Both the position numbers and the translations under genes were made by a program. Positions 1 to 6,134 of a stretch of DNA of 7,262 nt are shown one piece after another (within the stretch, counting starts at the first letter, position 1; each line of letters opens with the position of its first letter). This DNA comes from Bacteroidales bacterium (GTDB lineage Bacteria > Bacteroidota > Bacteroidia > Bacteroidales > P3): positions 1 through 7,262 of the forward strand of contig DUQY01000140.1 of NCBI GenBank assembly GCA_012837565.1, read 5' to 3'. The notes below the pieces were generated by a model, which saw only the letters and a list, made by a program, of their open reading frames with translations, was not told where the DNA came from and ran no database searches.

Positions 1-328
1 ATAGCTTAGAACTTCCGTCCAAAATTGGCACCTCTTCTGAATCTATTTCAATTAGAGCATTGTCAATATTAAAATAATGAAGAGAAGCCATAAGATGCTC
101 CATTGTTGCAATCTTAACTCCATTTTTTTCAAGAGTAGTCCCTCGAGAAGTATCGGTTACATTATCAATCAAAGCAGGAATAATAGGCTTTTGATCTAAA
201 TCTATCCTACAAAAATTAATGCCAGTATTAGCATTAGCAGGTAGTATAGATACAGTTACATCTTTTCCAAAATGTAAGCCTTTACCACTTAAGGTAAGTT
301 TCGATTTTATTGTGTTTTGTTGCTCCAT
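1..328 (-). CDS. lpxC: LpxC, UDP-3-O-acyl-N-acetylglucosamine deacetylase (N-terminal part)
   Basis: LpxC is the zinc enzyme that removes the N-acetyl group from UDP-3-O-acyl-GlcNAc, the first committed step of lipid A synthesis in the cytoplasm. The reading frame starts at the ATG at 328-326 and runs 109 codons off the left edge. Visible family signatures are SGKGLHFGKDV at residues 14-24 (the usual SGxGLHxG start), MEHLMASL at 76-83 with His78 as the expected first zinc ligand, and EEVPILDGSS at 98-107. In most Bacteroidota LpxC is fused at its C-terminus to the dehydratase FabZ; that part lies outside the window. The gene is transcribed divergently from the exported protein at 542. No Shine-Dalgarno is seen, and a TAnnTTTG box lies only 14 bases before the start. 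Confidence 0.95.
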   Translation of the reverse strand, partial: MEQQNTIKSKLTLSGKGLHFGKDVTVSILPANANTGINFCRIDLDQKPIIPALIDNVTDTSRGTTLEKNGVKIATMEHLMASLHYFNIDNALIEIDSEEVPILDGSSKL

Positions 329-342
329 AGTTAATCAATTTG

Positions 343-350
343 CAAAGATA
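343..350 (-). promoter_or_regulatory. Bacteroidota -7 promoter element for lpxC
   Basis: Reading on the minus strand, TATCTTTG fits the Bacteroidota -7 consensus TAnnTTTG exactly and is followed by CA, as in the other promoters here. It ends 14 bases before the lpxC ATG, so the transcript would have a leader of only about 8-10 bases. No good -33 TTG was found at the usual distance, so the assignment rests on one box. Confidence 0.5.
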
Positions 351-415
351 TAATTTTTTTTCAATGCTTACATCATATAAATTGAAAAACCATATTTAAA
401 ACGCTGAAAGAATTT

Positions 416-478
416 CCTGAATCAAAGAAAGAAAAAATTAAAACAAAGATCTAGTAAATTAAAACCAAGAAAGAAAAA
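416..478. repeat. AT-rich tandem repeat, 21-bp period (3 units)
   Basis: Three adjoining 21-bp units (416-436, 437-457, 458-478) align in register. CAAAGA, CAAAGA and CCAAGA occur at 423, 444 and 465, exactly 21 apart. ATTAAAACAAAGA at 437-449 recurs with one change at 458-470. AAGAAAGAAAAAA at 425-437 recurs exactly at 467-479. A weaker fourth unit may precede them at 395-415. The core AAAACAAAGA resembles the core of the 21-bp array at 6764-6868. The units lie in the divergent lpxC/542 spacer. Low sequence complexity makes some of the similarity cheap, but the spacing is regular. Confidence 0.5.
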
Positions 479-497
479 ACTGATATATTCTTCAGTT
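478..497. promoter_or_regulatory. Candidate operator palindrome upstream of the 542 gene
   Basis: AACTGA at 478-483 and TCAGTT at 492-497 are perfect inverted copies separated by 8 bases. The site covers about -47 to -28 relative to the start expected from the -7 box at 513-520, so a bound protein would touch the -33 region. A six-base arm in AT-rich DNA can arise by chance; no regulator is known. Confidence 0.25.
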
Positions 498-512
498 CTA
501 AGGAAAGTTTGT

Positions 513-520
513 TATTTTTG
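513..520 (+). promoter_or_regulatory. Bacteroidota -7 promoter element for the 542 gene
   Basis: TATTTTTG matches TAnnTTTG and is followed by CACC, so the sequence reads TTTTTGCACC as at the rpmG promoter. It lies 21 bases before the ATG at 542, giving a leader of about 15 bases. The -33 region has only TTC-like triplets near 488-493 instead of TTG. Confidence 0.55.
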
Positions 521-541
521 CACCAAAATACAAGGTAATAT

Positions 542-1102
542 ATGAAGAAGTTGTTTTTCTTAATAGTGTTTTCTCTAATAACAGGGATAAGTTTTGCTCA
601 GGTTGAGCGTCTCAACAATGCTCCAATATATATAGATGACACATTGATAGTTGTTGGGGTTAGAGCCCAAACAACCGATAAAGAATTGTTGGAAATCAGG
701 ACTAAGCTTTTGAAATTTACAACAATTCGTTTTATTGAGTTTGATGTAATTAGAGAACCATCATCAAAAAAAGATGTGGAGGGAGATATTCAGTTTCTTT
801 CCTTGGAAGTAGATTGTAGAGATGGTTATGTTGGAAGAATATCCCATAGTTTTGAAAAAGGCGACCATTCAATACAAGGTTTCTATCGCAACTACTCCAA
901 AAACACTTATAACAGAGCTTTCTTTATTGGTAAATTAGCAGACAACTATATTTATAATGAAAATAAGGCAAAAGAGGATAGTCAAATTGAATTAAATTTA
1001 GATCAAAAGGATATTGATATTCAGAAAATAGAAGAGAAACAAGAGAAGAAAACCTTCAGTTCAAGAATTAAAAAACTATTTTTTTGGAAGAAAATTAGGT
1101 AG
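542..1102 (+). CDS. Exported protein of unknown function, 186 aa
   Basis: I do not recognise the family. The protein starts with a clear Sec signal peptide: two lysines, a hydrophobic stretch at 4-18 and probable cleavage after SFA at residue 19, leaving Gln20 as first mature residue. The middle (about 25-135) is a mixed alpha/beta-looking segment with one cysteine (Cys92). The C-terminal third (136-186) is highly charged, first rich in Glu, Asp and Gln, then ending in a basic aromatic tail, KKLFFWKKIR, at 177-186, which could bind membrane phospholipid or nucleic acid. The ATG is supported by the signal peptide and by the promoter 21 bases upstream. It ends 46 bp before rpmG, and its last codons overlap the region expected to hold the rpmG promoter. 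Its place is where rpmB is often found in Bacteroidota. Confidence 0.8.
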   Translation: MKKLFFLIVFSLITGISFAQVERLNNAPIYIDDTLIVVGVRAQTTDKELLEIRTKLLKFTTIRFIEFDVIREPSSKKDVEGDIQFLSLEVDCRDGYVGRISHSFEKGDHSIQGFYRNYSKNTYNRAFFIGKLADNYIYNENKAKEDSQIELNLDQKDIDIQKIEEKQEKKTFSSRIKKLFFWKKIR

Positions 1103-1118
1103 GTAATAAAATAGTTTG

Positions 1119-1126
1119 TAGTTTTG
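1119..1126 (+). promoter_or_regulatory. Bacteroidota -7 promoter element for rpmG
   Basis: TAGTTTTG matches TAnnTTTG and is followed by CACTCCC, close to the 542 promoter (TTTTTGCACC then AAAAT in both). It lies 22 bases before the rpmG ATG. A TTAG at 1095-1098, 20 bases upstream and inside the end of the previous gene, is a poor -33 candidate. The box would let the L33 and DUF4295 genes be transcribed independently of the exported protein. Confidence 0.55.
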
Positions 1127-1148
1127 CACTCCCAAAATCAGAATAGAA

Positions 1149-1337
1149 ATGGCAAAGAAAACAAAAGACGCAAGAATTCAAGTTATCATGGAGTGTACAG
1201 AACACAAGACATCAGGCATGCCTGGTACATCTCGCTATATAACAACTAAATCGAAGAAAAATACACCAGGACGTTTAGAGTTAAAGAAATATAACTCAAT
1301 CCTAAAGCGTGTAACAGTACATAAAGAAATTAAATAA
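1149..1337 (+). CDS. rpmG: 50S ribosomal protein L33 (zinc-free form)
   Basis: L33 is a small protein of the large ribosomal subunit near the E site. The 62-aa product has the family core SRYITTKSKKN at 28-38 and LELKKYNSILKRVTVHKE at 43-60. Zinc-binding L33 carries two CxxC pairs. Here only Cys16 remains, its partner position is His19, and the second pair is replaced by YNSI, so this is the C-minus, zinc-independent type usual in Bacteroidota. The insertion SGMPGT at 22-27 is also typical of that group. No Shine-Dalgarno is present before the ATG. The gene is followed 20 bp later by the DUF4295 gene, probably on the same transcript. Confidence 0.95.
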   Translation: MAKKTKDARIQVIMECTEHKTSGMPGTSRYITTKSKKNTPGRLELKKYNSILKRVTVHKEIK

Positions 1338-1343
1338 ATCTAC

Positions 1344-1348
1344 GGAGG
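1344..1348 (+). promoter_or_regulatory. Strong Shine-Dalgarno before the DUF4295 gene
   Basis: GGAGG lies 9 bases before the ATG at 1358, an ideal spacing. It stands out because the other starts in this window have only A-rich sequence upstream, as usual in Bacteroidota. It fixes the start of the 51-codon gene. Confidence 0.7.
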
Positions 1349-1357
1349 AATTAAGAT

Positions 1358-1513
1358 ATGGCAAAGAAAGTAGTTGCAACATTAAAAACAACCACAGGTA
1401 AAAGTTACGCTAAGGTTATTCGTATGGCTCGTTCTCCTAAAACAGGTGCTTATGCCTTTAAGGAAGAAATCATTGTTTCAGAGCATGTTCAAGATTATTT
1501 GGCAAAGAAATAA
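1358..1513 (+). CDS. DUF4295 family small basic protein, 51 aa
   Basis: This short protein begins MAKKVVATLKTTTGKSYAKV and ends SEHVQDYLAKK. It is rich in lysine with a central RMARSPKTGAYAF segment at 22-34. I recognise it as the DUF4295 family, which in Bacteroidota sits directly after rpmG. Its size, charge and constant position beside L33 suggest a ribosome-associated or ribosomal accessory protein, but that role is inference from context. The start is well supported by the GGAGG 9 bases upstream, and the MAKK opening is shared with L33. The gene lies 20 bp after rpmG and is closed by an intrinsic terminator about 33 bp after its stop, so rpmG and this gene make a compact two-gene unit. 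Confidence 0.88.
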   Translation: MAKKVVATLKTTTGKSYAKVIRMARSPKTGAYAFKEEIIVSEHVQDYLAKK

Positions 1514-1546
1514 TACATAATAAATATAGATTGATATGTAGTTAAG

Positions 1547-1582
1547 AAGTTGTCTTTCTGTAAGGGAAGGACAACTTTTTTA
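1547..1582 (+). terminator. Intrinsic terminator after rpmG / DUF4295
   Basis: A 12-bp stem pairs 1547-1558 (AAGTTGTCTTTC) with 1566-1577 (GAAGGACAACTT), with one G-T wobble and a 7-base loop. The right arm runs directly into a T tract (1576-1580). This is a textbook rho-independent terminator and separates the ribosomal protein unit from ftsY. Confidence 0.85.
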
Positions 1583-1648
1583 TTATTTGAAGCTTAAGGT
1601 ATTAATATTTTTCTTATTTTAGCGGATTATTAAATTAAAGAATGTATC

Positions 1649-2602
1649 ATGGGAGTTTTTTCATTTTTTTCAAAGGATAAAAAAGAAACGTTAGACAGTG
1701 GTTTAGAAAAGACAAAGAAATCTGTATTTTCTAAAATCTCTAAAGCAATAATTGGAAAGTCTAAGGTAGATGAAGAAGTCTTAGATAACCTTGAACAAAT
1801 ACTTGTTGAATCTGATGTTGGAGTCGAAACCACCATTAGAATAATTGACAGGATAGAGAAAAGGGTTTCAAAAGATAAGTATTTAGGAACATCTGAACTT
1901 AATATAATATTAAAAGAAGAGATTGTTGAGCTTCTCCAAGAAAACGAATTAGAGGAGAGAGAAAGTTTTGCATTTCCAGATGGGAAAGAACCGTATGTAA
2001 TTATGGTTGTAGGGGTAAATGGAGTAGGCAAAACAACAACAATAGGGAAACTAGCATATCAATTTAAAAAGGCAGGTAAGACCGTTGTTTTAGGAGCAGC
2101 CGACACCTTTCGTGCAGCTGCAGTTGATCAAATAACCATTTGGGCAGAAAGGGTAGGAGTGGAAATCGTTTCTCAAGGAATGAATGCCGACCCTGCATCA
2201 GTTGCTTTTGACACCCTCAAATCAGCAGTTGCAAAACACGCAGATGTTGTAATTATTGATACCGCAGGAAGATTACACAATAAAATAGGACTAATGAATG
2301 AATTGTCGAAGATTCATAATGTGATGCAAAAGGTTATTCCTAATTCCCCTCACGAGGTGCTTTTAGTGCTTGATGCATCAACAGGTCAAAATGCAATAGA
2401 ACAAGTAAAACAATTTACTGCCGTAACACAAGTTAATGCCTTAGCCTTAACTAAGCTTGACGGAACTGCAAAGGGAGGAGTTGTAATAGGTATTTCCGAC
2501 CAATTCAAAATTCCTGTAAGATATATAGGGCTTGGAGAAAAGATGGAAGACCTTCAGCTTTTCAATCGCCAAGCTTTTGTTAATAGCCTATTTGAACAAT
2601 AA
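1649..2602 (+). CDS. ftsY: FtsY, signal recognition particle receptor GTPase
   Basis: FtsY is the membrane-associated SRP receptor. It pairs with Ffh through twin GTPase domains to deliver ribosomes making membrane proteins to the SecYEG translocon. The 317-aa protein has the short form without the long acidic A domain of E. coli FtsY: an N-terminal basic amphipathic stretch (about 1-40), the four-helix N domain (about 40-105), then the G domain. GTPase motifs are GVNGVGKTT at 122-130 (G1), DTFRAAA at 152-158 (G2), DTAGR at 204-208 (G3), TKLDG at 268-272 (G4) and GLGE at 294-297 (G5). All key residues are present. The start lies 67 bp after the upstream terminator. A weak -7-like TATTTTAG sits at 1615-1622, with one mismatch. 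The next gene starts 24 bp after the stop, suggesting co-transcription. Confidence 0.97.
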   Translation: MGVFSFFSKDKKETLDSGLEKTKKSVFSKISKAIIGKSKVDEEVLDNLEQILVESDVGVETTIRIIDRIEKRVSKDKYLGTSELNIILKEEIVELLQENELEERESFAFPDGKEPYVIMVVGVNGVGKTTTIGKLAYQFKKAGKTVVLGAADTFRAAAVDQITIWAERVGVEIVSQGMNADPASVAFDTLKSAVAKHADVVIIDTAGRLHNKIGLMNELSKIHNVMQKVIPNSPHEVLLVLDASTGQNAIEQVKQFTAVTQVNALALTKLDGTAKGGVVIGISDQFKIPVRYIGLGEKMEDLQLFNRQAFVNSLFEQ

Positions 2603-2626
2603 ATCAATAAACTAATAAAATTAAAA

Positions 2627-3340
2627 ATGAAACTAACCAGAATCTTATTATTCACTTTTCTTTTTTCAACCCTAATGGTGAATGCTCAAGAAAAAACAGA
2701 AAACAATTCACAAACAAAAAAACATAATTTCTCAATGGATTTAGGATATTCTTATAGATTATCAGCAGAACCAAATGAGTTATTTCAAAATCAAACCTAT
2801 AATTCGGATCATTATAGTAAGCTTAGACACGGATTTCAAATCAATTTTGCTTACGATTATGCATTCAAACCATCCTTAGCTTTTGGATTTAAAACATCTG
2901 CCTTCACATCTGGAAACTCTCTATCTTCTGATGCTGATTTACTAGCAAACTCAGGTGTAAATGTGAAAGATGATATGTATATTTTCTATGTAGGACCATC
3001 TTTCAAATACATTTTCCCAATATTTTCAGATAGATATAACTTTTATGCAAGAGCAACAATAGGATATATGTCTCTTAGAAATTCAGAAATAAAGGTTGGG
3101 ATTTCTCCTACACTAACGTCTATTTCTCAAAGTTCAGTTTACACTGGCCATAACTTTGGCTGGGGAATAGATGGAGGAATAGATTATTCAATAAATGATT
3201 TCCTATCAGTTGGTTTTAATGCAGGGCTTCTTGGAGCAAATATTAATAAATTAACTGTTGGAGAAGATAAGCAAACCTTAAAACATTCGGAAAGTCTTTA
3301 CCGTTTAGACTTTTCACTAGGAGTTAGAATAAAACTATAA
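2627..3340 (+). CDS. Outer-membrane beta-barrel protein, 237 aa
   Basis: This is a predicted small outer-membrane barrel of the OmpA/OmpW-like porin-family type found widely in Bacteroidota. A signal peptide covers residues 1-20 (MKLTRI, hydrophobic core, cleavage after VNA before Gln21). The mature chain shows repeated alternating aromatic/polar strands, such as FSMDLGYSYRL at 35-45, GFQINFAYDYAF at 69-80, SLAFGFKTSAF at 83-93, YIFYVGPSFKYIF at 118-130, FYARATIGYMSL at 139-150, GWGIDGGIDYSI at 178-189 and LSVGFNAGLLG at 193-203. It ends with LDFSLGVRIKL, a typical closing strand. About eight strands fit. No ligand or enzyme motif is visible. It lies 24 bp after ftsY and 10 bp before rimO, so it is probably in their operon, although its function is unrelated to theirs. 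Confidence 0.8.
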   Translation: MKLTRILLFTFLFSTLMVNAQEKTENNSQTKKHNFSMDLGYSYRLSAEPNELFQNQTYNSDHYSKLRHGFQINFAYDYAFKPSLAFGFKTSAFTSGNSLSSDADLLANSGVNVKDDMYIFYVGPSFKYIFPIFSDRYNFYARATIGYMSLRNSEIKVGISPTLTSISQSSVYTGHNFGWGIDGGIDYSINDFLSVGFNAGLLGANINKLTVGEDKQTLKHSESLYRLDFSLGVRIKL

Positions 3341-3350
3341 TAAAACAAAG

Positions 3351-4640
3351 ATGAGTTTAAATATAAATATCGTTACTTTAGGTTGTTCAAAAAACACAGT
3401 AGATTCAGAATTCTTGGCAGGTCACTTACTTAAGAAAGGACATAATGTAACTTTTGAAGGGACAAAGCAATACTTCGATATTGTTATTGTTAACACTTGC
3501 GGATTTATTGGTGATGCCAAAGAGGAATCAATTAATAATATATTACTTCAATGTGCATTAAAGCAAACCCAAAAGGTAGGTAAAGTAATTGTTTGTGGCT
3601 GTCTTTCTCAACGCTATATGGCAGACTTAAAAGAAGAAATACCAGTAGTTGACGAATTTTTTGGAGTATTTGAATACGAAAAGATATTAGAATATCTCGA
3701 TACCGACGTAAAAGGGTCTTATTATACCGAAAGAGCAATTAGCACTCCAAAACATTACGCTTACTTAAAGATTGCAGAGGGTTGTGATAGGAATTGTTCG
3801 TATTGTGCTATTCCATTAATTAGAGGAAAGAACATATCTAGACCAATTGAAGATTTGGTTGAAGAAGCAAAAAGACTAGTTAAGTCAGGTGTAAGAGAGA
3901 TAATTCTTATTGCACAAGACACTACCTATTATGGACTCGATATTTATAAAGAAAGAAGACTTGCTGACCTATTAAGAGAGCTGGTAAAGATTGAAGATTT
4001 GAAGTGGATTCGTCTTCAATACACCTATCCAAACCAATTTCCATTAGATGTAATTGAACTAATGCAAAAGCAAGAGAAGATATGTAATTATATTGATTTA
4101 CCTCTTCAACATATAAGCGATTCAATCCTTTCTTCAATGAATAGGAATATTACATCAGAAGAGACTAAAAACTTGGTTAAGGAAATCAGAAGCATTGTTC
4201 CTGATATTGCATTTAGAACAACTTTTATTGTTGGCTATCCTGGTGAAACTGAAGAAGACTTTGAAAACTTGAAATCATTTGTTTCAGAAATGCGTTTCGA
4301 GAGAATGGGTTGTTTTATTTATTCTCCCGAGGAAGGAACTCCGGCTTATGAGCTAGAAGATGATGTTTCAGATGAAGTAAAACAAGAGCGTTTCGATGAA
4401 ATATTAGATATCCAACAAGAAATATCATTAGAAATCAATCAAACCAAGATAGGAAAAGAAATTGAGGTTGTTGTTGATAGAAGAGAATTAGATTTTTGGA
4501 TAGCAAGAACACAGTACGATAGTCCTGAGGTTGACAATGAAGTTCTAATATCTGATATATATAAATTGGAAGTAGGAAAGTTCTATAATATTAGGATAAT
4601 TGATGCTGTTGAATTTGATTTAATAGGTGAAATTATCTAA
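3351..4640 (+). CDS. rimO: RimO, ribosomal protein S12 methylthiotransferase
   Basis: RimO is a radical-SAM methylthiotransferase that adds a methylthio group to the conserved aspartate of ribosomal protein S12, using two [4Fe-4S] clusters. The 429-aa protein has the full family layout. The N-terminal UPF0004 domain carries Cys12 (TLGCSKN), Cys50 (NTCGF) and Cys84 (CGCLSQR), which bind the auxiliary cluster. The radical-SAM domain carries Cys145, Cys149 and Cys152 in EGCDRNCSYCAIP. A C-terminal TRAM RNA-binding-like domain occupies about 364-429. Sequence such as PLQHISDSIL and FIVGYPGETEEDF supports RimO over the tRNA enzyme MiaB, as does the length. The start ATG at 3351 has no Shine-Dalgarno and follows the preceding gene by 10 bp. 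The following 115 bp show no convincing terminator. Confidence 0.95.
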   Translation: MSLNINIVTLGCSKNTVDSEFLAGHLLKKGHNVTFEGTKQYFDIVIVNTCGFIGDAKEESINNILLQCALKQTQKVGKVIVCGCLSQRYMADLKEEIPVVDEFFGVFEYEKILEYLDTDVKGSYYTERAISTPKHYAYLKIAEGCDRNCSYCAIPLIRGKNISRPIEDLVEEAKRLVKSGVREIILIAQDTTYYGLDIYKERRLADLLRELVKIEDLKWIRLQYTYPNQFPLDVIELMQKQEKICNYIDLPLQHISDSILSSMNRNITSEETKNLVKEIRSIVPDIAFRTTFIVGYPGETEEDFENLKSFVSEMRFERMGCFIYSPEEGTPAYELEDDVSDEVKQERFDEILDIQQEISLEINQTKIGKEIEVVVDRRELDFWIARTQYDSPEVDNEVLISDIYKLEVGKFYNIRIIDAVEFDLIGEII

Positions 4641-4755
4641 AATTTTCCAAAGGATATAATATTTCTTGGTTTTTCCCGATATATAAGAGATTGGTACTAG
4701 ATAAGCGATTAAATGGTATTGATAATATAATTTATTAATAGTAAAAAACAGAATA

Positions 4756-5031
4756 ATGGAAGAGGAATATAAAATAATCAAAGCCCTAATTGAAGAAAAC
4801 AAAAACGAAGAGGCTATTGAGAAACTAGACGATATTATTTCAAAAGACGATAAGCAAGAAATGGCTTATTATTTAAAAGGAAACATTCACAGGAAAAAGC
4901 AAGACTGGGCAAATGCTATAAATAACTATGTCAAGGCAATAGACTTAAATCCTGATTCACCTGCCGTTCAAGCAAAGAACATGTGCATTGAGGTCTTAGA
5001 TTTCTTCAACACTGATTTGTATAACCATTAA
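4756..5031 (+). CDS. Small tetratricopeptide-repeat protein, 91 aa
   Basis: The protein contains about two TPR motifs: residues 3-34 (EEAIEKLDDII around 18-28) and 37-70, where AYYLKGNIHRKKQDWANAI and YVKAIDLNPDSP give the classic TPR helix pair and closing Asn-Pro. The tail MCIEVLDFFNTDLYNH at 76-91 resembles the ending of short TPR proteins common in Bacteroidota. There is no signal peptide or membrane segment, so it should be cytoplasmic and act in protein binding; the partner is unknown. It starts 115 bp after rimO, with no recognisable -7 box in that gap, and ends 27 bp before the sigma factor gene. It may be co-transcribed with the sigma module, or only its neighbour. Confidence 0.85.
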   Translation: MEEEYKIIKALIEENKNEEAIEKLDDIISKDDKQEMAYYLKGNIHRKKQDWANAINNYVKAIDLNPDSPAVQAKNMCIEVLDFFNTDLYNH

Positions 5032-5058
5032 GTCTTTCCTATTAATAATAAAAATCAA

Positions 5059-5625
5059 ATGACAGACACTGAACTATTCGAATTACTTAAAGATATAAGT
5101 ACTAGAGAAAAAGGGTTCACTGTCTTAGTTCACGATTTTAAAGAAAGAGTTTATTGGCAGATAAGACATATGGTTTTATCTCATGAGGACTCCAACGATT
5201 TGGTTCAAGAGGTTTTTATTAAAGTATTTCAAAATATAGATTCTTTCAAAGGCGATTCCACCCTATCAACTTGGATATACCGAATTGCGTTAAATCATAC
5301 CCTTAATTTTCTTTCATCAAAACGCCAACGTCATAGGTTTCGATTCACCTCAATTGAGGATACAATGTTCGAAAGCTTAAAGTCTGATACTAGTTTTGAG
5401 GCAGACGAAGTTGAACTTAAGCTTCAAAAGGCAATTCTCCTTCTTCCAGATAAGCAGCGATTGGTTTTCAACTTGCGTTATTACGATGAAATGCCATTTA
5501 AAGAAATGGAGAAAATATTAGAAACAACAGAAAGTTCATTAAAAGCAACCTATCATTTTGCTGCAAAGAAGATAAAAGAGCAGCTTTTAAAAGAAGAAAT
5601 TGTTAAATTCGACTTCCCTGATTAA
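5059..5625 (+). CDS. ECF-type RNA polymerase sigma factor
   Basis: This is an extracytoplasmic-function sigma-70 family member that redirects RNA polymerase to a small set of promoters. The 188-aa length is typical. Region 2 spans about 22-90: DSNDLVQEVFIKVFQNIDSF at 44-63 (core binding and helix 2) and GDSTLSTWIYRIALNHTLNF at 65-84 (-10 recognition). Region 4 spans about 122-176: LLLPDKQRLVFNLRYYDEMP at 127-146 and the helix-turn-helix FKEMEKILETTESSLKATYHFAAKKI, here given as its ends FKEMEKIL at 147-154 and SSLKATYHFAAKKI at 159-172. Regions 1.1 and 3 are absent, as expected. It is followed after 41 bp by a single-pass membrane protein and then a Spy-like periplasmic protein, the arrangement of a membrane-sensed sigma module. 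No -35 AAC / -10 CGT type autoregulatory promoter was identified upstream. Confidence 0.93.
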   Translation: MTDTELFELLKDISTREKGFTVLVHDFKERVYWQIRHMVLSHEDSNDLVQEVFIKVFQNIDSFKGDSTLSTWIYRIALNHTLNFLSSKRQRHRFRFTSIEDTMFESLKSDTSFEADEVELKLQKAILLLPDKQRLVFNLRYYDEMPFKEMEKILETTESSLKATYHFAAKKIKEQLLKEEIVKFDFPD

Positions 5626-5666
5626 ACCTTTCACAATTTTATCAGTCTAATATACAAAATCCAGAA

Positions 5667-6134
5667 ATGATGGCTAAGAACAAATCACCATTTAAAGTAT
5701 CAAATAACTATTTCGAGGACTTGGAAAAAGAGATACTTGCAAAAGTAAAACTAAGTCCAAAGAAGAAATACTTATTCCCTAGCAACAAAGCTCTAATAAG
5801 ATATGCTGCAGCATTATTATTGTTATTGTCCGTTGGAGGTATGGTATTATTGATTGAGCCCTCTGATTTAAGTGATGCTTCAAAGCAAATCTCACAATCA
5901 CAAATAATAGATTCAAGAAGTCAAAAGGCTGAAAGCTTAGTGATAGATGAGCCTATTGTTTCTTCTAATGAAACAGAAAGTTTCAAAAATGAAATCCATA
6001 AGCCTCAAACACAAATAGAGGAACAAGCTTTTCAAGAATTAGAACTTACAGAAGAAGAATTAGATTATTTAGAGTATTACTTAGAGATGGATGTATTAAA
6101 TGATTATTTAACATATAACGATGTAAACTTATGA
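5667..6134 (+). CDS. Single-pass membrane protein, probable anti-sigma factor
   Basis: I call this a probable anti-sigma factor from architecture and position, not from a recognised anti-sigma domain. Residues 1-43 are basic and predicted cytoplasmic, with SPFKVSNNYFEDLEKEI at 7-23. The PFKVxxxYFE motif opens many small Bacteroidota proteins encoded beside ECF sigma factors. One membrane helix lies at 46-63 (RYAAALLLLLSVGGMVLL), preceded by positive charge, which puts the N-terminus inside. Residues 64-155 would be periplasmic: first a Ser/Gln-rich linker, then a strongly acidic segment, ELTEEELDYLEYYLEMD at 126-142. No HxxxCxxC zinc anti-sigma motif is present. The start may be the first ATG (5667) or the adjacent one (5670). 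Its TGA stop overlaps the next ATG in ATGA, implying translational coupling to the Spy-like protein. Confidence 0.72.
   Translation: MMAKNKSPFKVSNNYFEDLEKEILAKVKLSPKKKYLFPSNKALIRYAAALLLLLSVGGMVLLIEPSDLSDASKQISQSQIIDSRSQKAESLVIDEPIVSSNETESFKNEIHKPQTQIEEQAFQELELTEEELDYLEYYLEMDVLNDYLTYNDVNL

Noticed and set aside
1630..2031. 133-codon open frame on the minus strand
   Set aside because: It lies opposite the N-terminal half of ftsY, is serine/threonine-rich nonsense with no recognisable motif, and ftsY is certain from its GTPase motifs.
3532..4137. Two minus-strand open frames (68 and 71 codons) inside rimO
   Set aside because: Both are antisense to rimO, whose cysteine motifs and length are complete. 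Neither has protein-like composition.
4649..4671. CCAA...TTGG inverted repeat after rimO as a terminator
   Set aside because: Only four base pairs hold, with a long AT loop, which is too weak for an intrinsic terminator despite the following Ts.
4620..4802. 60-codon minus-strand frame across the rimO/TPR gap
   Set aside because: It overlaps both flanking genes and its translation is low-complexity Ile/Tyr/Lys typical of AT-rich noncoding DNA. The 115-bp gap itself shows no clear promoter or terminator.
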